From Butyricicoccus sp. OM04-18BH (GTDB lineage: Bacteria; Bacillota; Clostridia; Oscillospirales; Butyricicoccaceae), in contig NZ_QULN01000002.1 in the NCBI RefSeq assembly GCF_003481705.1, positions 186,001 to 250,000 of the forward strand: a stretch of 64,000 bases of DNA. The letters are read 5' to 3'. Below the pieces are notes generated by a model. The model did not search any database. It had not been told where the DNA came from and worked only from the letters and a program-made list of their open reading frames with translations. The position numbers and the translations under genes were made by a program. Positions 34,326-43,476 of the stretch are shown in pieces; position 1 is the stretch's first letter; every line of letters starts with the position of its first letter.

Positions 34326-35195
34326 ATGAAACGAAAGCGGACATCTGTTTTCTGCGTGCTCGCGCTGCTTGCCGTTCTGCTGCCGGTTCCGGCGCGCGCT
34401 GACATGGGGCCAAAGCCGAGCGTGACCATCCATGTGAAAAATCCGCCGAGCGGGAGCTATTATCTTGATCTGCTCGTGCCGGGTGAAGCGTCGGACAAGC
34501 TGTTTGATAATCAGGAATGGAACCATCTTTCCGAGACGCAGATGGATGCCGAGATCATAACGAATCTTCGGACGGCGGCACGCGATGCAGGCGGAGAAGG
34601 AACGTGGCACCTGGCTATGCTGGATGGTACGCGAGCGCCGATGTACGGCGAGATACAGAGCACGGATGACACCTTCCGGTATGGCTATCACGGCGTCCCG
34701 GACGAGTTCCGTATCGTCATCGCGACAAAGGACGGCGCCCGCCTCTCGTTCGTGCAGCAGCGCTACCGCCTGTGGCAGGAATTTACCTACGACTACACCG
34801 CGAACACGGTCCTGACCGGCAATTCGTGGAGCGATTACGCAAAGCAGTTTCTCTCTTCCCTGCTGCCGACGCTGCTGATCGAGGGACTGCTGCTCATTCC
34901 GTTCGGCTTCTGGGACGAGCGCAACCGCAGAGTGTTCATCTGCGTGAATGTCGCAACGCAGCTTGTGCTGACCGCCGTTACCGCATGGTGCATGGCGCAG
35001 GATATGGTGTTCTACCGGTATTTTGTCTTTGTGCCGCTCGAGCTTGCCATCTGGATTGCGGAGGCCGTCATTTACCGCAAAACGCTCAGGAGCGAACGTC
35101 CGTCGGCACATCCGATCTGCTATGCGCTGTGCGCAAACGGCCTGAGCATGGCTGCGACGTTTTTCAGCATTCGCTGGGTATTCCCCTGGGTCTGA
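34326..35195 (+). CDS. Membrane protein with N-terminal signal sequence, unknown function
   Basis: 289 residues from ATG 34326 (AAGGAGGG upstream). A signal peptide (SVFCVLALLAVLLPVPARA) is followed by an extracytoplasmic domain starting DMGPKPSVTIHVKNPPSGSY, of a type seen repeatedly in Clostridia without a known role. The C-terminal third has four hydrophobic segments (LPTLLIEGLLLIPFGF, VNVATQLVLTAVTAWCM, YFVFVPLELAIWIAEAVIY and a last one). The next gene starts 12 bp downstream. Confidence 0.8.
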   Translation: MKRKRTSVFCVLALLAVLLPVPARADMGPKPSVTIHVKNPPSGSYYLDLLVPGEASDKLFDNQEWNHLSETQMDAEIITNLRTAARDAGGEGTWHLAMLDGTRAPMYGEIQSTDDTFRYGYHGVPDEFRIVIATKDGARLSFVQQRYRLWQEFTYDYTANTVLTGNSWSDYAKQFLSSLLPTLLIEGLLLIPFGFWDERNRRVFICVNVATQLVLTAVTAWCMAQDMVFYRYFVFVPLELAIWIAEAVIYRKTLRSERPSAHPICYALCANGLSMAATFFSIRWVFPWV

Positions 35196-35207
35196 GGAGG
35201 AGAAGTT

Positions 35208-35678
35208 ATGCAAAAAACAAAGAAAACCGCACTCTGGGCGTGCGTCATCGTTCTGGCGTGTATGCTTTCGTACTGCATCGTCAGCAAGGTGCAGCAGTAT
35301 AATTATATTCATTCCGAATACCGAACCGGCGCGATGTCTGTGCAGAAAGACCCGTCCGAGACCTTCGAGGTGCGCGAGCTCATCTCGGAAAAACAGAGGA
35401 ACGGCGGTGTAACGCTGTACCGTGCAGCGTATTATCCCGAGGCGGAAACGCTGATGCTCTGGTTCGGCGGCGCCGAACCAGAGCGTGATATCTATATCGA
35501 CGATCAGCCGGCAAAAAACTATCTGTCGGTCAGCGAAAAACACGGCGTTGGTCTTGCGGTCCTTGAGGATGTCCCTGCGGACGCGATCCCGGAAACCGTG
35601 ACGGTCGCAAAGACAGATGTTCAGCATGAGGGCGAGGAACTGGTCACTTTCTCGATGAAAAACGGAAAAAACGCTTAA
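35208..35678 (+). CDS. Hypothetical membrane-anchored protein
   Basis: 156 residues with a single N-terminal membrane segment (TALWACVIVLACMLSYCIV) and a soluble outer part (~120 residues) without recognisable motifs. The ribosome site GGAGGAG lies 12 bp after the preceding gene's stop, so it belongs to the same operon as the upstream membrane protein. It ends before the pheS promoter. No function can be assigned. Confidence 0.75.
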   Translation: MQKTKKTALWACVIVLACMLSYCIVSKVQQYNYIHSEYRTGAMSVQKDPSETFEVRELISEKQRNGGVTLYRAAYYPEAETLMLWFGGAEPERDIYIDDQPAKNYLSVSEKHGVGLAVLEDVPADAIPETVTVAKTDVQHEGEELVTFSMKNGKNA

Positions 35679-35695
35679 ATTCCTGCAAACCGCTC

Positions 35696-35724
35696 TTGCA
35701 TTCTGCGCGGAAATGTGGTTTAAT
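35696..35724 (+). promoter_or_regulatory. Promoter of the pheST T-box operon
   Basis: TTGCAT (35696-35701), 17-bp spacer, TTTAAT (35719-35724). Confidence 0.6.
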
Positions 35725-35730
35725 AATTCT

Positions 35731-36015
35731 GTTATGAATATTCCAATGCGATGAACAGGAAAAGTAGCATTCCCATTTCTCGGTCCAGAGAGCGCGGCCG
35801 CAGGCTGTAAGCCACGCCATGAGACAGGATGTGAAGTTCCCCTGCGAGCATCTGTGCTGAACCGCGGCTTTCGGCAGTAGGCACAGACGGGCTGACGCCT
35901 CGTTACCGGCGTTTAATGAGTGTCCGAGCATTCGGAAATCAGGGTGGTACCACGGAAGAGTTATGCCTTTCGTCCCTATATCTGCAAAAGCAGAGGGACG
36001 GAAGGCTTTTTTACG
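35731..36015 (+). promoter_or_regulatory. T-box leader of pheST
   Basis: The T-box core AGGGTGGTACCACGG is at 35941-35955. A terminator follows, in which CCTTTCGTCCC and GGGACGGAAGG pair around CTGCAAAAGCAG and run into CTTTTTTA (35966-36012). The specifier is probably TTC at 35837-35839 (Phe), on the 3' side of stem I after GTGAAG; an AGTA bulge motif is at ~35765. Confidence 0.93.
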
Positions 36016-36058
36016 CTTCCGTCCCGGCATGAACATCACGTTCCAAAGGAGAATTGAT

Positions 36059-37078
36059 ATGAAAGAAAAGCTGCAAGGCATTTTGCAGTCCGCGAAGGAG
36101 CAGCTTGCTGCGGCGGCGGATGCACGCGCCCTCGATGAAGCGCGTGTCAAGTTCCTCGGCAAGAAGGGCGAGCTGACCGCTCTGCTCAAGGGTATGAAGG
36201 ACGTTGCTGCGGAGGAGCGCCCGGTCGTCGGCCAGCTCATCAACGACGTTCGCGCTGAGATCGAGACCATCATCGACAAGCAGAAAAAGCTGCTCGAGCA
36301 GGCAGCGCTCGAAAAGAAGCTCGCTGCCGAGACCATCGACGTTACCCTGCCGGGCGACGAGGTCGTGATCGGCAAAAAGCATCCGCTGAACATCGTGCTC
36401 GACGAGTTCAAGGAGATTTTCCTCGGTCTTGGCTTCTCCATCGCAGAGGGCCCGGAGGTCGAGCTCGACCACTACAACTTCGAGGCGCTGAACATCCCGA
36501 AGGACCATCCGGCACGCGACACGCAGGACACCTTCTATATCTCGGACAATGTCGTTCTGCGTACCCAGACCTCCCCGATGCAGGTCCGCACCATGGAAAA
36601 GCGCAAGCCGCCGATTCGCATCATCGCACCGGGTCGCGTTTACCGTTCGGACGCAGTGGACGCTACCCACTCCCCGCTGTTCCATCAGATCGAGGGCCTG
36701 GTCGTTGACAAGGGCATCCGCATGAGCGACCTCAAGGGCATCCTCGAGCTGTTTGCAAAGAAGCTGTACGGCGAGGACACGGTCGTCCGTTTCCGCCCGC
36801 ACCACTTCCCGTTCACCGAGCCGAGTGCGGAGATGGATATTCAGTGCTACCGCTGTCACGGCGAGGGCTGCCCGCTCTGCAAGGGCGAGGGCTGGATCGA
36901 GATCCTCGGCTGCGGCATGGTTCACCCCAAGGTGCTCGAGATGAGCGGCATCGACCCGAACGAATACTCCGGCTATGCCTTCGGCATCGGTCTCGAGCGT
37001 ATGGTCATGGGCCGTTTTAAGATCGACGATATCCGTCTGTTCTATGAGAACGACGTTCGATTCCTGCACCAGTTCTAA
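36059..37078 (+). CDS. pheS: Phenylalanyl-tRNA synthetase alpha subunit
   Basis: 339 residues from ATG 36059 (AAAGGAG upstream). An N-terminal coiled coil (1-90) precedes the class II catalytic domain with [20 protein letters not shown] (motif 1), TSPMQVRTM and [20 protein letters not shown] (motif 2), and [20 protein letters not shown] (motif 3). It forms an alpha2-beta2 enzyme with PheT, 115 bp downstream. A T-box leader controls both. Confidence 0.97.
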   Translation: MKEKLQGILQSAKEQLAAAADARALDEARVKFLGKKGELTALLKGMKDVAAEERPVVGQLINDVRAEIETIIDKQKKLLEQAALEKKLAAETIDVTLPGDEVVIGKKHPLNIVLDEFKEIFLGLGFSIAEGPEVELDHYNFEALNIPKDHPARDTQDTFYISDNVVLRTQTSPMQVRTMEKRKPPIRIIAPGRVYRSDAVDATHSPLFHQIEGLVVDKGIRMSDLKGILELFAKKLYGEDTVVRFRPHHFPFTEPSAEMDIQCYRCHGEGCPLCKGEGWIEILGCGMVHPKVLEMSGIDPNEYSGYAFGIGLERMVMGRFKIDDIRLFYENDVRFLHQF

Positions 37079-37193
37079 GCGCTGACGCGCTTACAGCGGA
37101 CTTCGGAAGTCCACTGTATACGAAAACAGCAGCACTGTTTTCAATTTCATGCGCGCCTGACGGCGCTGTACCATCAAGGAGGAAATATATCCA

Positions 37194-39602
37194 ATGAAAC
37201 TGCCATTATCCTGGCTTTCGGATTATACCGATATGACCGGCATCACCCCGAAGGAGTATGATGCCAAGCTGACCATGTCCGGCTCCAAGGTCGAGGAGGT
37301 CTACTACCTCGGCGCAGAGATCGAAAACGTTGTGACCGGCAAGATCCTGTCCGTTGTCGACCATCCGGACTCCGACCATCTGAAAATTTGCCAGCTCGAT
37401 GTCGGCAAGGAGGAGCCGGTGCAGATCGTCACCGGCGCACCCAATGTAACGCCTGCATCCGTTGGCGAGATCTGCCCGGTCTGCCTGCACAAGTCCACCC
37501 TGCCCGGCGGCGTAAAGATCACCAAGGGCAAGCTGCGCGGCGTGCCGTCCAACGGCATGATGTGCTCGTTCCAGGAGCTGGGTCTGTCCCACGGCTGCGT
37601 GCCGTATGCCTGCGAGAACGGCATCCTGTTCCTGCCGGCCGGCACCCCGGTCGGCGAGGACATCAAAAAGGTACTCGGTCTGGACGACTGGGTTTCCGAT
37701 TTTGAGATCACGTCCAACCGTCCGGACTGCCTGAGCGTGATCGGCCTGGCCCGCGAGACTGCGGCTACCTTCGACCGTCCGTTCAGCGTTAAGACCCCGG
37801 AGGTAAAGGGCGTTGGCGGCGACATCAACGAGTATATGTCCGTCGAGGTCAAGGACACCGATCTGTGCCCGCGCTACACCGCCCGCATCGTCAAGAATAT
37901 CAAGATCGAGCCGTCTCCGGCGTGGATGCGCGAGCGTCTGCACGCCTGCGGCGTCCGTCCGATCAATAACATCGTTGATATTACCAACTACGTTATGCTC
38001 GAGTACGGTCAGCCGATGCACGCTTTCGACTACAAGTGCCTGTCCGACGGCCGCATCGTTGTCCGCCGTGCCCGCAACGGTGAGTCCATCCAGACTCTGG
38101 ACGGCGTAGATCACGACCTGAGCGACAAGATGCTTGCCATCTGCGACAACGACAAGCCGGTTGCTGTTGCAGGCGTTATGGGTGGCGCAAACTCCGAGAT
38201 TATGGACGACACCAAGACCGTCGTTTTCGAGTCCGCGAACTTCCACGGCGCTACCGTTCGTATTACCGCAAAGGCGCTCGGCATGCGTACCGAGGCCTCC
38301 GGCCGCTTTGAGAAGGGCCTTGACCCGCGCATGACCCTCGATGCGGTCAACCGTGCGTGCGAGCTGGTCGAAATGCTCGGCGCAGGCGAGGTCATCGACG
38401 GCATCATCGACGTTGACAACTCCGACCCGAACCACAAGCGTCTGCCGTTTGAGCCGGACAAGATGAACGCGCTGCTCGGTCTGGAGCTGTCCACGGAGGA
38501 GCAGGTAAAGCTGCTCGAGAAGCTGGACTTCAAGATTGAGAACGGCGAAGTCGTTGTACCGTTCTTCCGCACCGACATCAACCGCATGTGCGACGTGGCC
38601 GAGGAAGTGGCCCGTATGTACGGCTACGACAAGATTCCGACCACGCTGTACGCCGGCGAGATGGTACAGGGCGAGTTCACCCCGTCCCAGCAGGCGGAGC
38701 GCGCCGCTGCGCTGGTTTGCCGCGAGGCAGGCTTCGACGAGTCCATGAGCCATTCCTTCATCTCTCCGAAGTTCTACGACATGATCGGCTGGGACGAGAA
38801 CGACCCGCGACGCATCTCCACCACCATCCTCAATCCGCTTGGTGAGGATTTCAGCGTCATGCGTACCACCGTGCTGCCGTCCATGCTGGATAATCTGGCG
38901 CACAACCACGCGCACCGCAACCCGACCGCTTCGCTGTACGAGCTGGGCACCATTTATACCCCGACCGTCAAGGACGGCAAGGCTGACCCGGACGTACTGC
39001 CGCACGAGGAGAAGATCCTGACCCTCGGCAGCTACGGCCGACTGTCCTTCTTCCAGTTCAAGGGCGTGATCGAGGCGCTGCTGCGTGAACTGAACATCAA
39101 GGGCGCGTCCTTTGCTCCCGAGAAGGCCAACCCGTCCTACCACCCGGGCCGCTGCGCCAAGGTGCTGATTGACGGCAAGGAGATCGGCGTATTCGGCACC
39201 ATCCACCCGACCGTTGCAGCCCGCTACGGCCTGTCCGGCGAAGTGCTCGCTGCCGAGCTTCAGATGGACGCGCTGCTGGCCGCCATCGACCCGGAGAAGC
39301 TGTACCACCCGCTGCCCAAGTTCCCGGCATCCACCCGTGATATTGCGGTTCTGGTCGATGATGCTGTTCCGGCAGCTTCTATGCAGGCCGCTGTTGAGAA
39401 GGCGGCAGGCAAGCTGCTCGAGAGCGTCAAGCTGTTTGACGTTTACAAGGGCAAGGGCATCCCGGAGGGCAAGAAGTCTGTTGCATACTCGCTGTCCATG
39501 CGTGCGCCCGACCGCACCCTCACCGACGAGGAGTGCGACAAGGCTATGCGTGCCGCGATCTCGGCGCTTGAGACCGAGTTCGGCGCTCAGCTGCGCGGTT
39601 AA
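37194..39602 (+). CDS. pheT: Phenylalanyl-tRNA synthetase beta subunit
   Basis: 802 residues, full length. Domains in order: tRNA-binding EMAP-like (~40-150), B3/B4 editing domain (~210-390), B5 (RTDINRMCDVAEEVARMYGY near 470), catalytic-like core, and C-terminal FDX-ACB anticodon-binding domain (FPASTRDIAVLVDDAVP, ~705-800). The PheS-PheT gap (37079-37193) holds short inverted repeats but no terminator with a T-run, so the genes are expected to be co-transcribed. Confidence 0.97.
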   Translation: MKLPLSWLSDYTDMTGITPKEYDAKLTMSGSKVEEVYYLGAEIENVVTGKILSVVDHPDSDHLKICQLDVGKEEPVQIVTGAPNVTPASVGEICPVCLHKSTLPGGVKITKGKLRGVPSNGMMCSFQELGLSHGCVPYACENGILFLPAGTPVGEDIKKVLGLDDWVSDFEITSNRPDCLSVIGLARETAATFDRPFSVKTPEVKGVGGDINEYMSVEVKDTDLCPRYTARIVKNIKIEPSPAWMRERLHACGVRPINNIVDITNYVMLEYGQPMHAFDYKCLSDGRIVVRRARNGESIQTLDGVDHDLSDKMLAICDNDKPVAVAGVMGGANSEIMDDTKTVVFESANFHGATVRITAKALGMRTEASGRFEKGLDPRMTLDAVNRACELVEMLGAGEVIDGIIDVDNSDPNHKRLPFEPDKMNALLGLELSTEEQVKLLEKLDFKIENGEVVVPFFRTDINRMCDVAEEVARMYGYDKIPTTLYAGEMVQGEFTPSQQAERAAALVCREAGFDESMSHSFISPKFYDMIGWDENDPRRISTTILNPLGEDFSVMRTTVLPSMLDNLAHNHAHRNPTASLYELGTIYTPTVKDGKADPDVLPHEEKILTLGSYGRLSFFQFKGVIEALLRELNIKGASFAPEKANPSYHPGRCAKVLIDGKEIGVFGTIHPTVAARYGLSGEVLAAELQMDALLAAIDPEKLYHPLPKFPASTRDIAVLVDDAVPAASMQAAVEKAAGKLLESVKLFDVYKGKGIPEGKKSVAYSLSMRAPDRTLTDEECDKAMRAAISALETEFGAQLRG

Positions 39603-39613
39603 TTTCAAAACAC

Positions 39614-39650
39614 AGGAAGGGAGACTGCAACCGGTCTCCCTTCTGTATTT
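39614..39650 (+). terminator. Terminator of pheST
   Basis: GAAGGGAGAC and GTCTCCCTTC form a stem followed by TGTATTTCTGG. Confidence 0.75.
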
Positions 39651-39795
39651 CTGGTGCAGGCACCTGTTTGTGCCGAGGATGGAAAAAGATTTTGCTCGAG
39701 TTTTCCACGGAATAGGCTTTACTTTTTCCGCAATTTGTATTATGCTGTTTATATAGAATTATACCCGACAGGTAGGAACGGAAAGGAGACCAAGC

Positions 39796-40041
39796 ATGCT
39801 TGACGGAACGAGAAAATTCAGTCTGGTAGACGAGTCCAACAAGGAGATGAAGCGCACGCTTACCGCTGTGTACGACGCGCTCAAGGAGAAAGGCTACAAC
39901 CCGATCAACCAGATCGTCGGTTATCTGCTTTCTGAGGACCCGACCTACATAACCAATCACAACAATGCCCGCAGCCTGATCTGCAAGATCGACCGTGATG
40001 AGCTGATGCAGGAACTGGTACAGTTCTATCTGGATAACTGA
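39796..40041 (+). CDS. ireB: IreB-family regulatory phosphoprotein (UPF0297)
   Basis: 81 residues, matching the family along its whole length ([20 protein letters not shown]...[20 protein letters not shown]). IreB is a substrate of the Ser/Thr kinase IreK/PrkC in Firmicutes and links wall stress to antibiotic tolerance. Usually it sits between alaS and ruvX; here it stands alone between pheT and the radical SAM gene, with its own terminator. Confidence 0.95.
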   Translation: MLDGTRKFSLVDESNKEMKRTLTAVYDALKEKGYNPINQIVGYLLSEDPTYITNHNNARSLICKIDRDELMQELVQFYLDN

Positions 40042-40091
40042 TACGATTGATATACAGCGGCTTTTCGCTGTAATGATATGAGCTGTTAGAA

Positions 40092-40132
40092 AAATAACCG
40101 CCCTTCGAGCAAGGCCTGCGGTTATTTTTTTA
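40092..40132 (+). terminator. Terminator of ireB
   Basis: AAATAACCGC and GCGGTTATTT, then TTTTATGG; the T-run is long. Confidence 0.85.
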
Positions 40133-40184
40133 TGGTCGATATACAGAGGACAAAATACAGCGGTACGGCTGCAAAGGAGCAAAA

Positions 40185-42149
40185 ATGAACGGATTTCTTC
40201 CTATTTCAAAGCAGGATATGACCGAGCGCGGATGGTATTACTGCGACTTCCTGATCGTGACGGGCGACGCCTATGTCGACCACCCCTCATTCGGTACGGC
40301 GATCATTTCCCGTGTACTCGAGGACGCAGGCTATAAGGTCGCGATCCTCAGTCAGCCGGATTTCCGCGATGAGCATGATTTTCTCGCGATGGGACGGCCG
40401 CGCTATGCGGTGCTCATCAACGGCGGCAATATTGACTCGATGGTCGCGCACTATACCTCCGCGAAAAAACGCCGCTCGGACGATGCCTATACCCCCGGCG
40501 GCAAGGGCGGCAAACGTCCCGACCGCGCTGTCACCGTCTATTCCATGCTCGCACGCCGTGCCTTCCCCGATACGCCGGTCTATCTCGGCGGCATCGAGGC
40601 GAGCCTGCGACGCTTTGCGCACTACGACTACTGGGCTGACCGCGTCATGCCCTCCATTCTGGAGTCTACCGGCGCGGACGGTGTGATGTACGGCATGAGC
40701 GAACATTCGGTGGTTGAGCTTGCGAACAATCTCCGGCACGGCAGAAAAGGCGCAGATGCGTGCGTCGGTGTGCGCGGCACAGCCTACATGGCGCACGACG
40801 CCGAGGGGCTCGCGTGGGATGCGGTCGAGTGCCCGTCCTACGAGGATGTCTGCGCGAGCAAACCGGACTACGCTCGTTCGGTCAAGCTCCAGTATGACGA
40901 GCAGGATGCCGTGCGCGGCAGGGCGCTGCTTCAGCGCCACGGCCGGCGCGTGCTCATCCAGAATCCGCCCGCGAAGCCGCTGACCACCGAGGAGATGGAT
41001 CACGTTTATGCGTTGCCCTATATGCGCACCTATCATCCTTCCTACGAGGCGCTCGGAGGCGTTCCGGCCATTCAGGAGGTTCAGTTTTCTATCATTCACA
41101 ACCGCGGCTGCTTCGGCGCGTGCAATTTCTGCGCACTTGCGTTCCATCAGGGACGCTACATTCAGGTGCGCAGCCATGAGAGCGTCATCGAGGAAGCGAA
41201 AAAAATCACCCAGATGCCCGGCTTCAAGGGCTATATCCATGATGTCGGCGGCCCGACGGCGAATTTTCGCTTCCCTGCCTGCAAAAAGCAGGACACGCAC
41301 GGCTGCTGCAAGGACAAGCGCTGTCTGTTCCCATCTGCGTGCAGCAACATTGAGGCCGACCACACGGATTACCTCAACCTGCTGCGCGAGCTGCGCCGGA
41401 TCGAGGGTATCAAGAAGGTTTTCGTCCGCTCGGGTCTGCGCTACGACTATATGATGGCGGACAGGAACGATGCCTTCTTCAAGGAGCTGGTCGAGCATCA
41501 TATTTCGGGTCAGCTCAAGGTCGCGCCTGAGCACATGAGCGACAATGCACTCTATTATATGGGCAAGCCGTCGTTCAACGTTTATGAGCAGTTCCGCGAA
41601 CGCTATGCACGCATCAACCAGAAGCTCGGCCGCAAGCAGTATCTTGTGCCGTATCTGATGAGCTCGCACCCCGGCGCGACGCTCGACGACGCGATCATGC
41701 TCGCGCAGTACCTCAACCGCATCGGCTATATGCCCGAGCAGGTGCAGGACTTCTACCCCACCCCCGGCACGCTGTCCACCGCGATGTATTATACCGGCAT
41801 CGACCCTCGCACGATGAAGCCGGTATATGTCGCGAAAACACCGGAGGAAAAGGCGATGCAGCGTGCGCTGCTGCAATGGCGCCGTCCGGACAAGCGTCCG
41901 ATCATCCTTGCGGCGCTTAAAAAGGCAGGCCGCGAAGATCTGATCGGTTACGGAAAGGAATGCCTCATCCGCCCGAACCGCAGCGGCGAGCAGAATGTCG
42001 CTCCCAGGAGCAGCAAACCGGCGCATCGCCACGGCGTTTCGGCGGCACGACCGGAAAAGCCGCGCCGCAGCGCCAAACCGGCAGCAAAGCCGGCATCCCG
42101 TGCGCCGCAGCCGAAAAAGGGTTGGGCAAAGCCGAAGAAGAAAAAGTAA
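40185..42149 (+). CDS. YgiQ-family radical SAM protein
   Basis: 654 residues. The N-terminal ~280 residues form a cobalamin-binding-like region (DFLIVTGDAYVDHPSFGTAI, GGIEASLRRFAHYDYW). The radical SAM cluster motif NRGCFGACNFCALAFHQGRY (CxxxCxxC) is at ~305, and the YgiQ C-terminal region and a basic, Pro/Ala-rich tail follow. These enzymes are widespread and large; the reaction is not known. The long basic tail (~605-654) is low complexity and probably disordered. Confidence 0.93.
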   Translation: MNGFLPISKQDMTERGWYYCDFLIVTGDAYVDHPSFGTAIISRVLEDAGYKVAILSQPDFRDEHDFLAMGRPRYAVLINGGNIDSMVAHYTSAKKRRSDDAYTPGGKGGKRPDRAVTVYSMLARRAFPDTPVYLGGIEASLRRFAHYDYWADRVMPSILESTGADGVMYGMSEHSVVELANNLRHGRKGADACVGVRGTAYMAHDAEGLAWDAVECPSYEDVCASKPDYARSVKLQYDEQDAVRGRALLQRHGRRVLIQNPPAKPLTTEEMDHVYALPYMRTYHPSYEALGGVPAIQEVQFSIIHNRGCFGACNFCALAFHQGRYIQVRSHESVIEEAKKITQMPGFKGYIHDVGGPTANFRFPACKKQDTHGCCKDKRCLFPSACSNIEADHTDYLNLLRELRRIEGIKKVFVRSGLRYDYMMADRNDAFFKELVEHHISGQLKVAPEHMSDNALYYMGKPSFNVYEQFRERYARINQKLGRKQYLVPYLMSSHPGATLDDAIMLAQYLNRIGYMPEQVQDFYPTPGTLSTAMYYTGIDPRTMKPVYVAKTPEEKAMQRALLQWRRPDKRPIILAALKKAGREDLIGYGKECLIRPNRSGEQNVAPRSSKPAHRHGVSAARPEKPRRSAKPAAKPASRAPQPKKGWAKPKKKK

Positions 42150-42204
42150 CCGGGAACATTTCGGAAACCTGTCCGTCTAACCGGACAGAAAGGCGGTGGA
42201 TACC

Positions 42205-42627
42205 ATGAAGAAACGTATGGCTGCACTAATACTCGCGCTGCTGCTTGCGCTTGCGCTGACCGGCTGCGGCGGCAGAGATACGGCAAAAGACGGCGAAAAT
42301 GCAGGCATAGGCACACAGAGCACGGATGACGCTTCGACGCTCCCCGACACCGCGCAGGACCGTCCGGTGACGGACGCGCCGATGATGGTGATGGTGGATA
42401 ACACGCTGTACCAGTCTGCGGGAGAGGTCAGCGCGGTCGAGGGCCGCTGCGGCAACATGGACGGCGAGATCACCTCGCAGACAGCCAGTGGCACGGACGC
42501 ACCGACCGAGAACGACCAGTCCAACTTCGGCACGGGCTACGGCTATCAGCGCATGGGCGATACGCTTGAGGTGCTGATCGACGGCCAGTGGATCGTTTTC
42601 CGTCCGATCACGGACTCGGATGTCTGA
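42205..42627 (+). CDS. Small lipoprotein, unknown function
   Basis: 140 residues from ATG 42205. The signal peptide has a lipobox (LALALTGC, Cys ~21). The mature part has a low-complexity Asp/Thr-rich linker (~22-55), then a compact region MVMVDNTLYQSAGEVSAVEG...GEITSQTASGTDAP...YQRMGDTLEVLIDGQWIVFR. The core resembles small surface lipoproteins common in gut clostridia that have no known role. It is 55 bp after the radical SAM gene. Confidence 0.8.
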   Translation: MKKRMAALILALLLALALTGCGGRDTAKDGENAGIGTQSTDDASTLPDTAQDRPVTDAPMMVMVDNTLYQSAGEVSAVEGRCGNMDGEITSQTASGTDAPTENDQSNFGTGYGYQRMGDTLEVLIDGQWIVFRPITDSDV

Positions 42628-42719
42628 TCTCGCGGGTGAAAAAACAGTTTTTCGTGTGTAGTGCACAAAAACAGCAGAGCACAGTGGTTCATAATTATAT
42701 GCAGACCGCAGTATTTTGT

Positions 42720-42748
42720 TTGACATATGCGGCATAATGCTTTATAAT
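42720..42748 (+). promoter_or_regulatory. Perfect consensus promoter upstream of the Lrp-type gene
   Basis: TTGACA (42720-42725), 17-bp spacer, TATAAT (42743-42748). A start near 42755 puts a terminator hairpin only a few bases into the transcript. Confidence 0.85.
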
Positions 42749-42761
42749 GTAAATGAACAAA

Positions 42762-42802
42762 GGAGTTCACTTCGCATAACACGAGGTGGACTCCCTTTTT
42801 TG
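42762..42802 (+). terminator. Leader terminator/attenuator before the Lrp-type gene
   Basis: GGAGTTCACTTCG and CGAGGTGGACTCC pair (two G-U) around CATAACA and run into CTTTTTTG. It lies 38 bp upstream of the Lrp-type start. Confidence 0.75.
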
Positions 42803-42826
42803 TTTTACCATTTTTTGTAGATAAGG

Positions 42827-42840
42827 AGGGCTACCGCCCT
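42827..42840 (+). promoter_or_regulatory. Hairpin over the ribosome site of the Lrp-type gene
   Basis: In AAGGAGGGCTACCGCCCT the half AGGGC pairs with GCCCT directly before the ATG at 42841, covering part of the AAGGAGG ribosome site. Confidence 0.5.
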
Positions 42841-43272
42841 ATGGATGAAATCGACCTGAAACTGCTGCGCCTGCTGCAAAAAAACTCCCGCACTCCGATC
42901 AAGACCCTTGCAGGCGAGGTGCGGCTGTCCTCTCCGGCTGTCTCCGCGCGCATCGAGCGGCTGGAGAAGCAGGGCGTTATCCGCGCCTATACGCTCGACC
43001 TCGATCCGCTTCAGCTCGGCCACCACATTCTCGCCTATGTGCATCTGGATATGCAGCCGGCACAGAAAGCAGAGTTCTATCCGTTTATCGCAGCGATCCC
43101 CAATGTTCTGGAATGCAACTGCGTGACCGGCAACTATTCCATGCTCATCAAGGTCTCCTTCCCTTCGACGCAGGATCTTGACGGCTTTATCGGGAAGCTC
43201 CAGCAATTCGGCAAGACCGAAACGCAGATCGTGTTTTCTTCGCCGGTTCCGCCGCGCGCCATCGTCATCTGA
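42841..43272 (+). CDS. Lrp/AsnC-family transcriptional regulator
   Basis: 143 residues: an N-terminal AsnC-type winged HTH (DEIDLKLLRLLQKNSRTPIK, LAGEVRLSSPAVSARIERLE, 3-55) and a RAM/AsnC effector domain (GHHILAYVHLDMQP...GNYSMLIKVSFPSTQDLDG, 60-143). Such proteins sense amino acids and regulate metabolism. It is a single gene, with a leader terminator and a hairpin at the ribosome site, so expression is probably limited after transcription starts. Ligand and targets are not seen. Confidence 0.93.
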   Translation: MDEIDLKLLRLLQKNSRTPIKTLAGEVRLSSPAVSARIERLEKQGVIRAYTLDLDPLQLGHHILAYVHLDMQPAQKAEFYPFIAAIPNVLECNCVTGNYSMLIKVSFPSTQDLDGFIGKLQQFGKTETQIVFSSPVPPRAIVI

Positions 43273-43314
43273 CCCCCTAATCTGTTCTCGGAAATTTCTG
43301 TTCTCTCCCCACCC

Positions 43315-43350
43315 AAGGGACTGTCTCGCTGTCGGGACAGTCCCTTTTTA
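43315..43350 (+). terminator. Terminator of the Lrp-type gene
   Basis: AAGGGACTGTC and GACAGTCCCTT around TCGCTGTCG, followed by TTTTAG. Confidence 0.9.
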
Positions 43351-43396
43351 GCGTTTTTTGCCAAAACGCATGGCAGAGCGCTCCTTGCGATTTTCG

Positions 43397-43425
43397 TTGC
43401 ACTGGGCGCAGTTTGGTGTTAAAAT
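43397..43425 (+). promoter_or_regulatory. Promoter of the methyltransferase-ecf-truA group
   Basis: TTGCAC (43397-43402), 17-bp spacer, TAAAAT (43420-43425), 52 bp upstream of the methyltransferase start. Confidence 0.6.
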
Positions 43426-43476
43426 AGAAACTGATACATTATGTAATTACATACCCGGAATTAAGGAAGGTATTTT

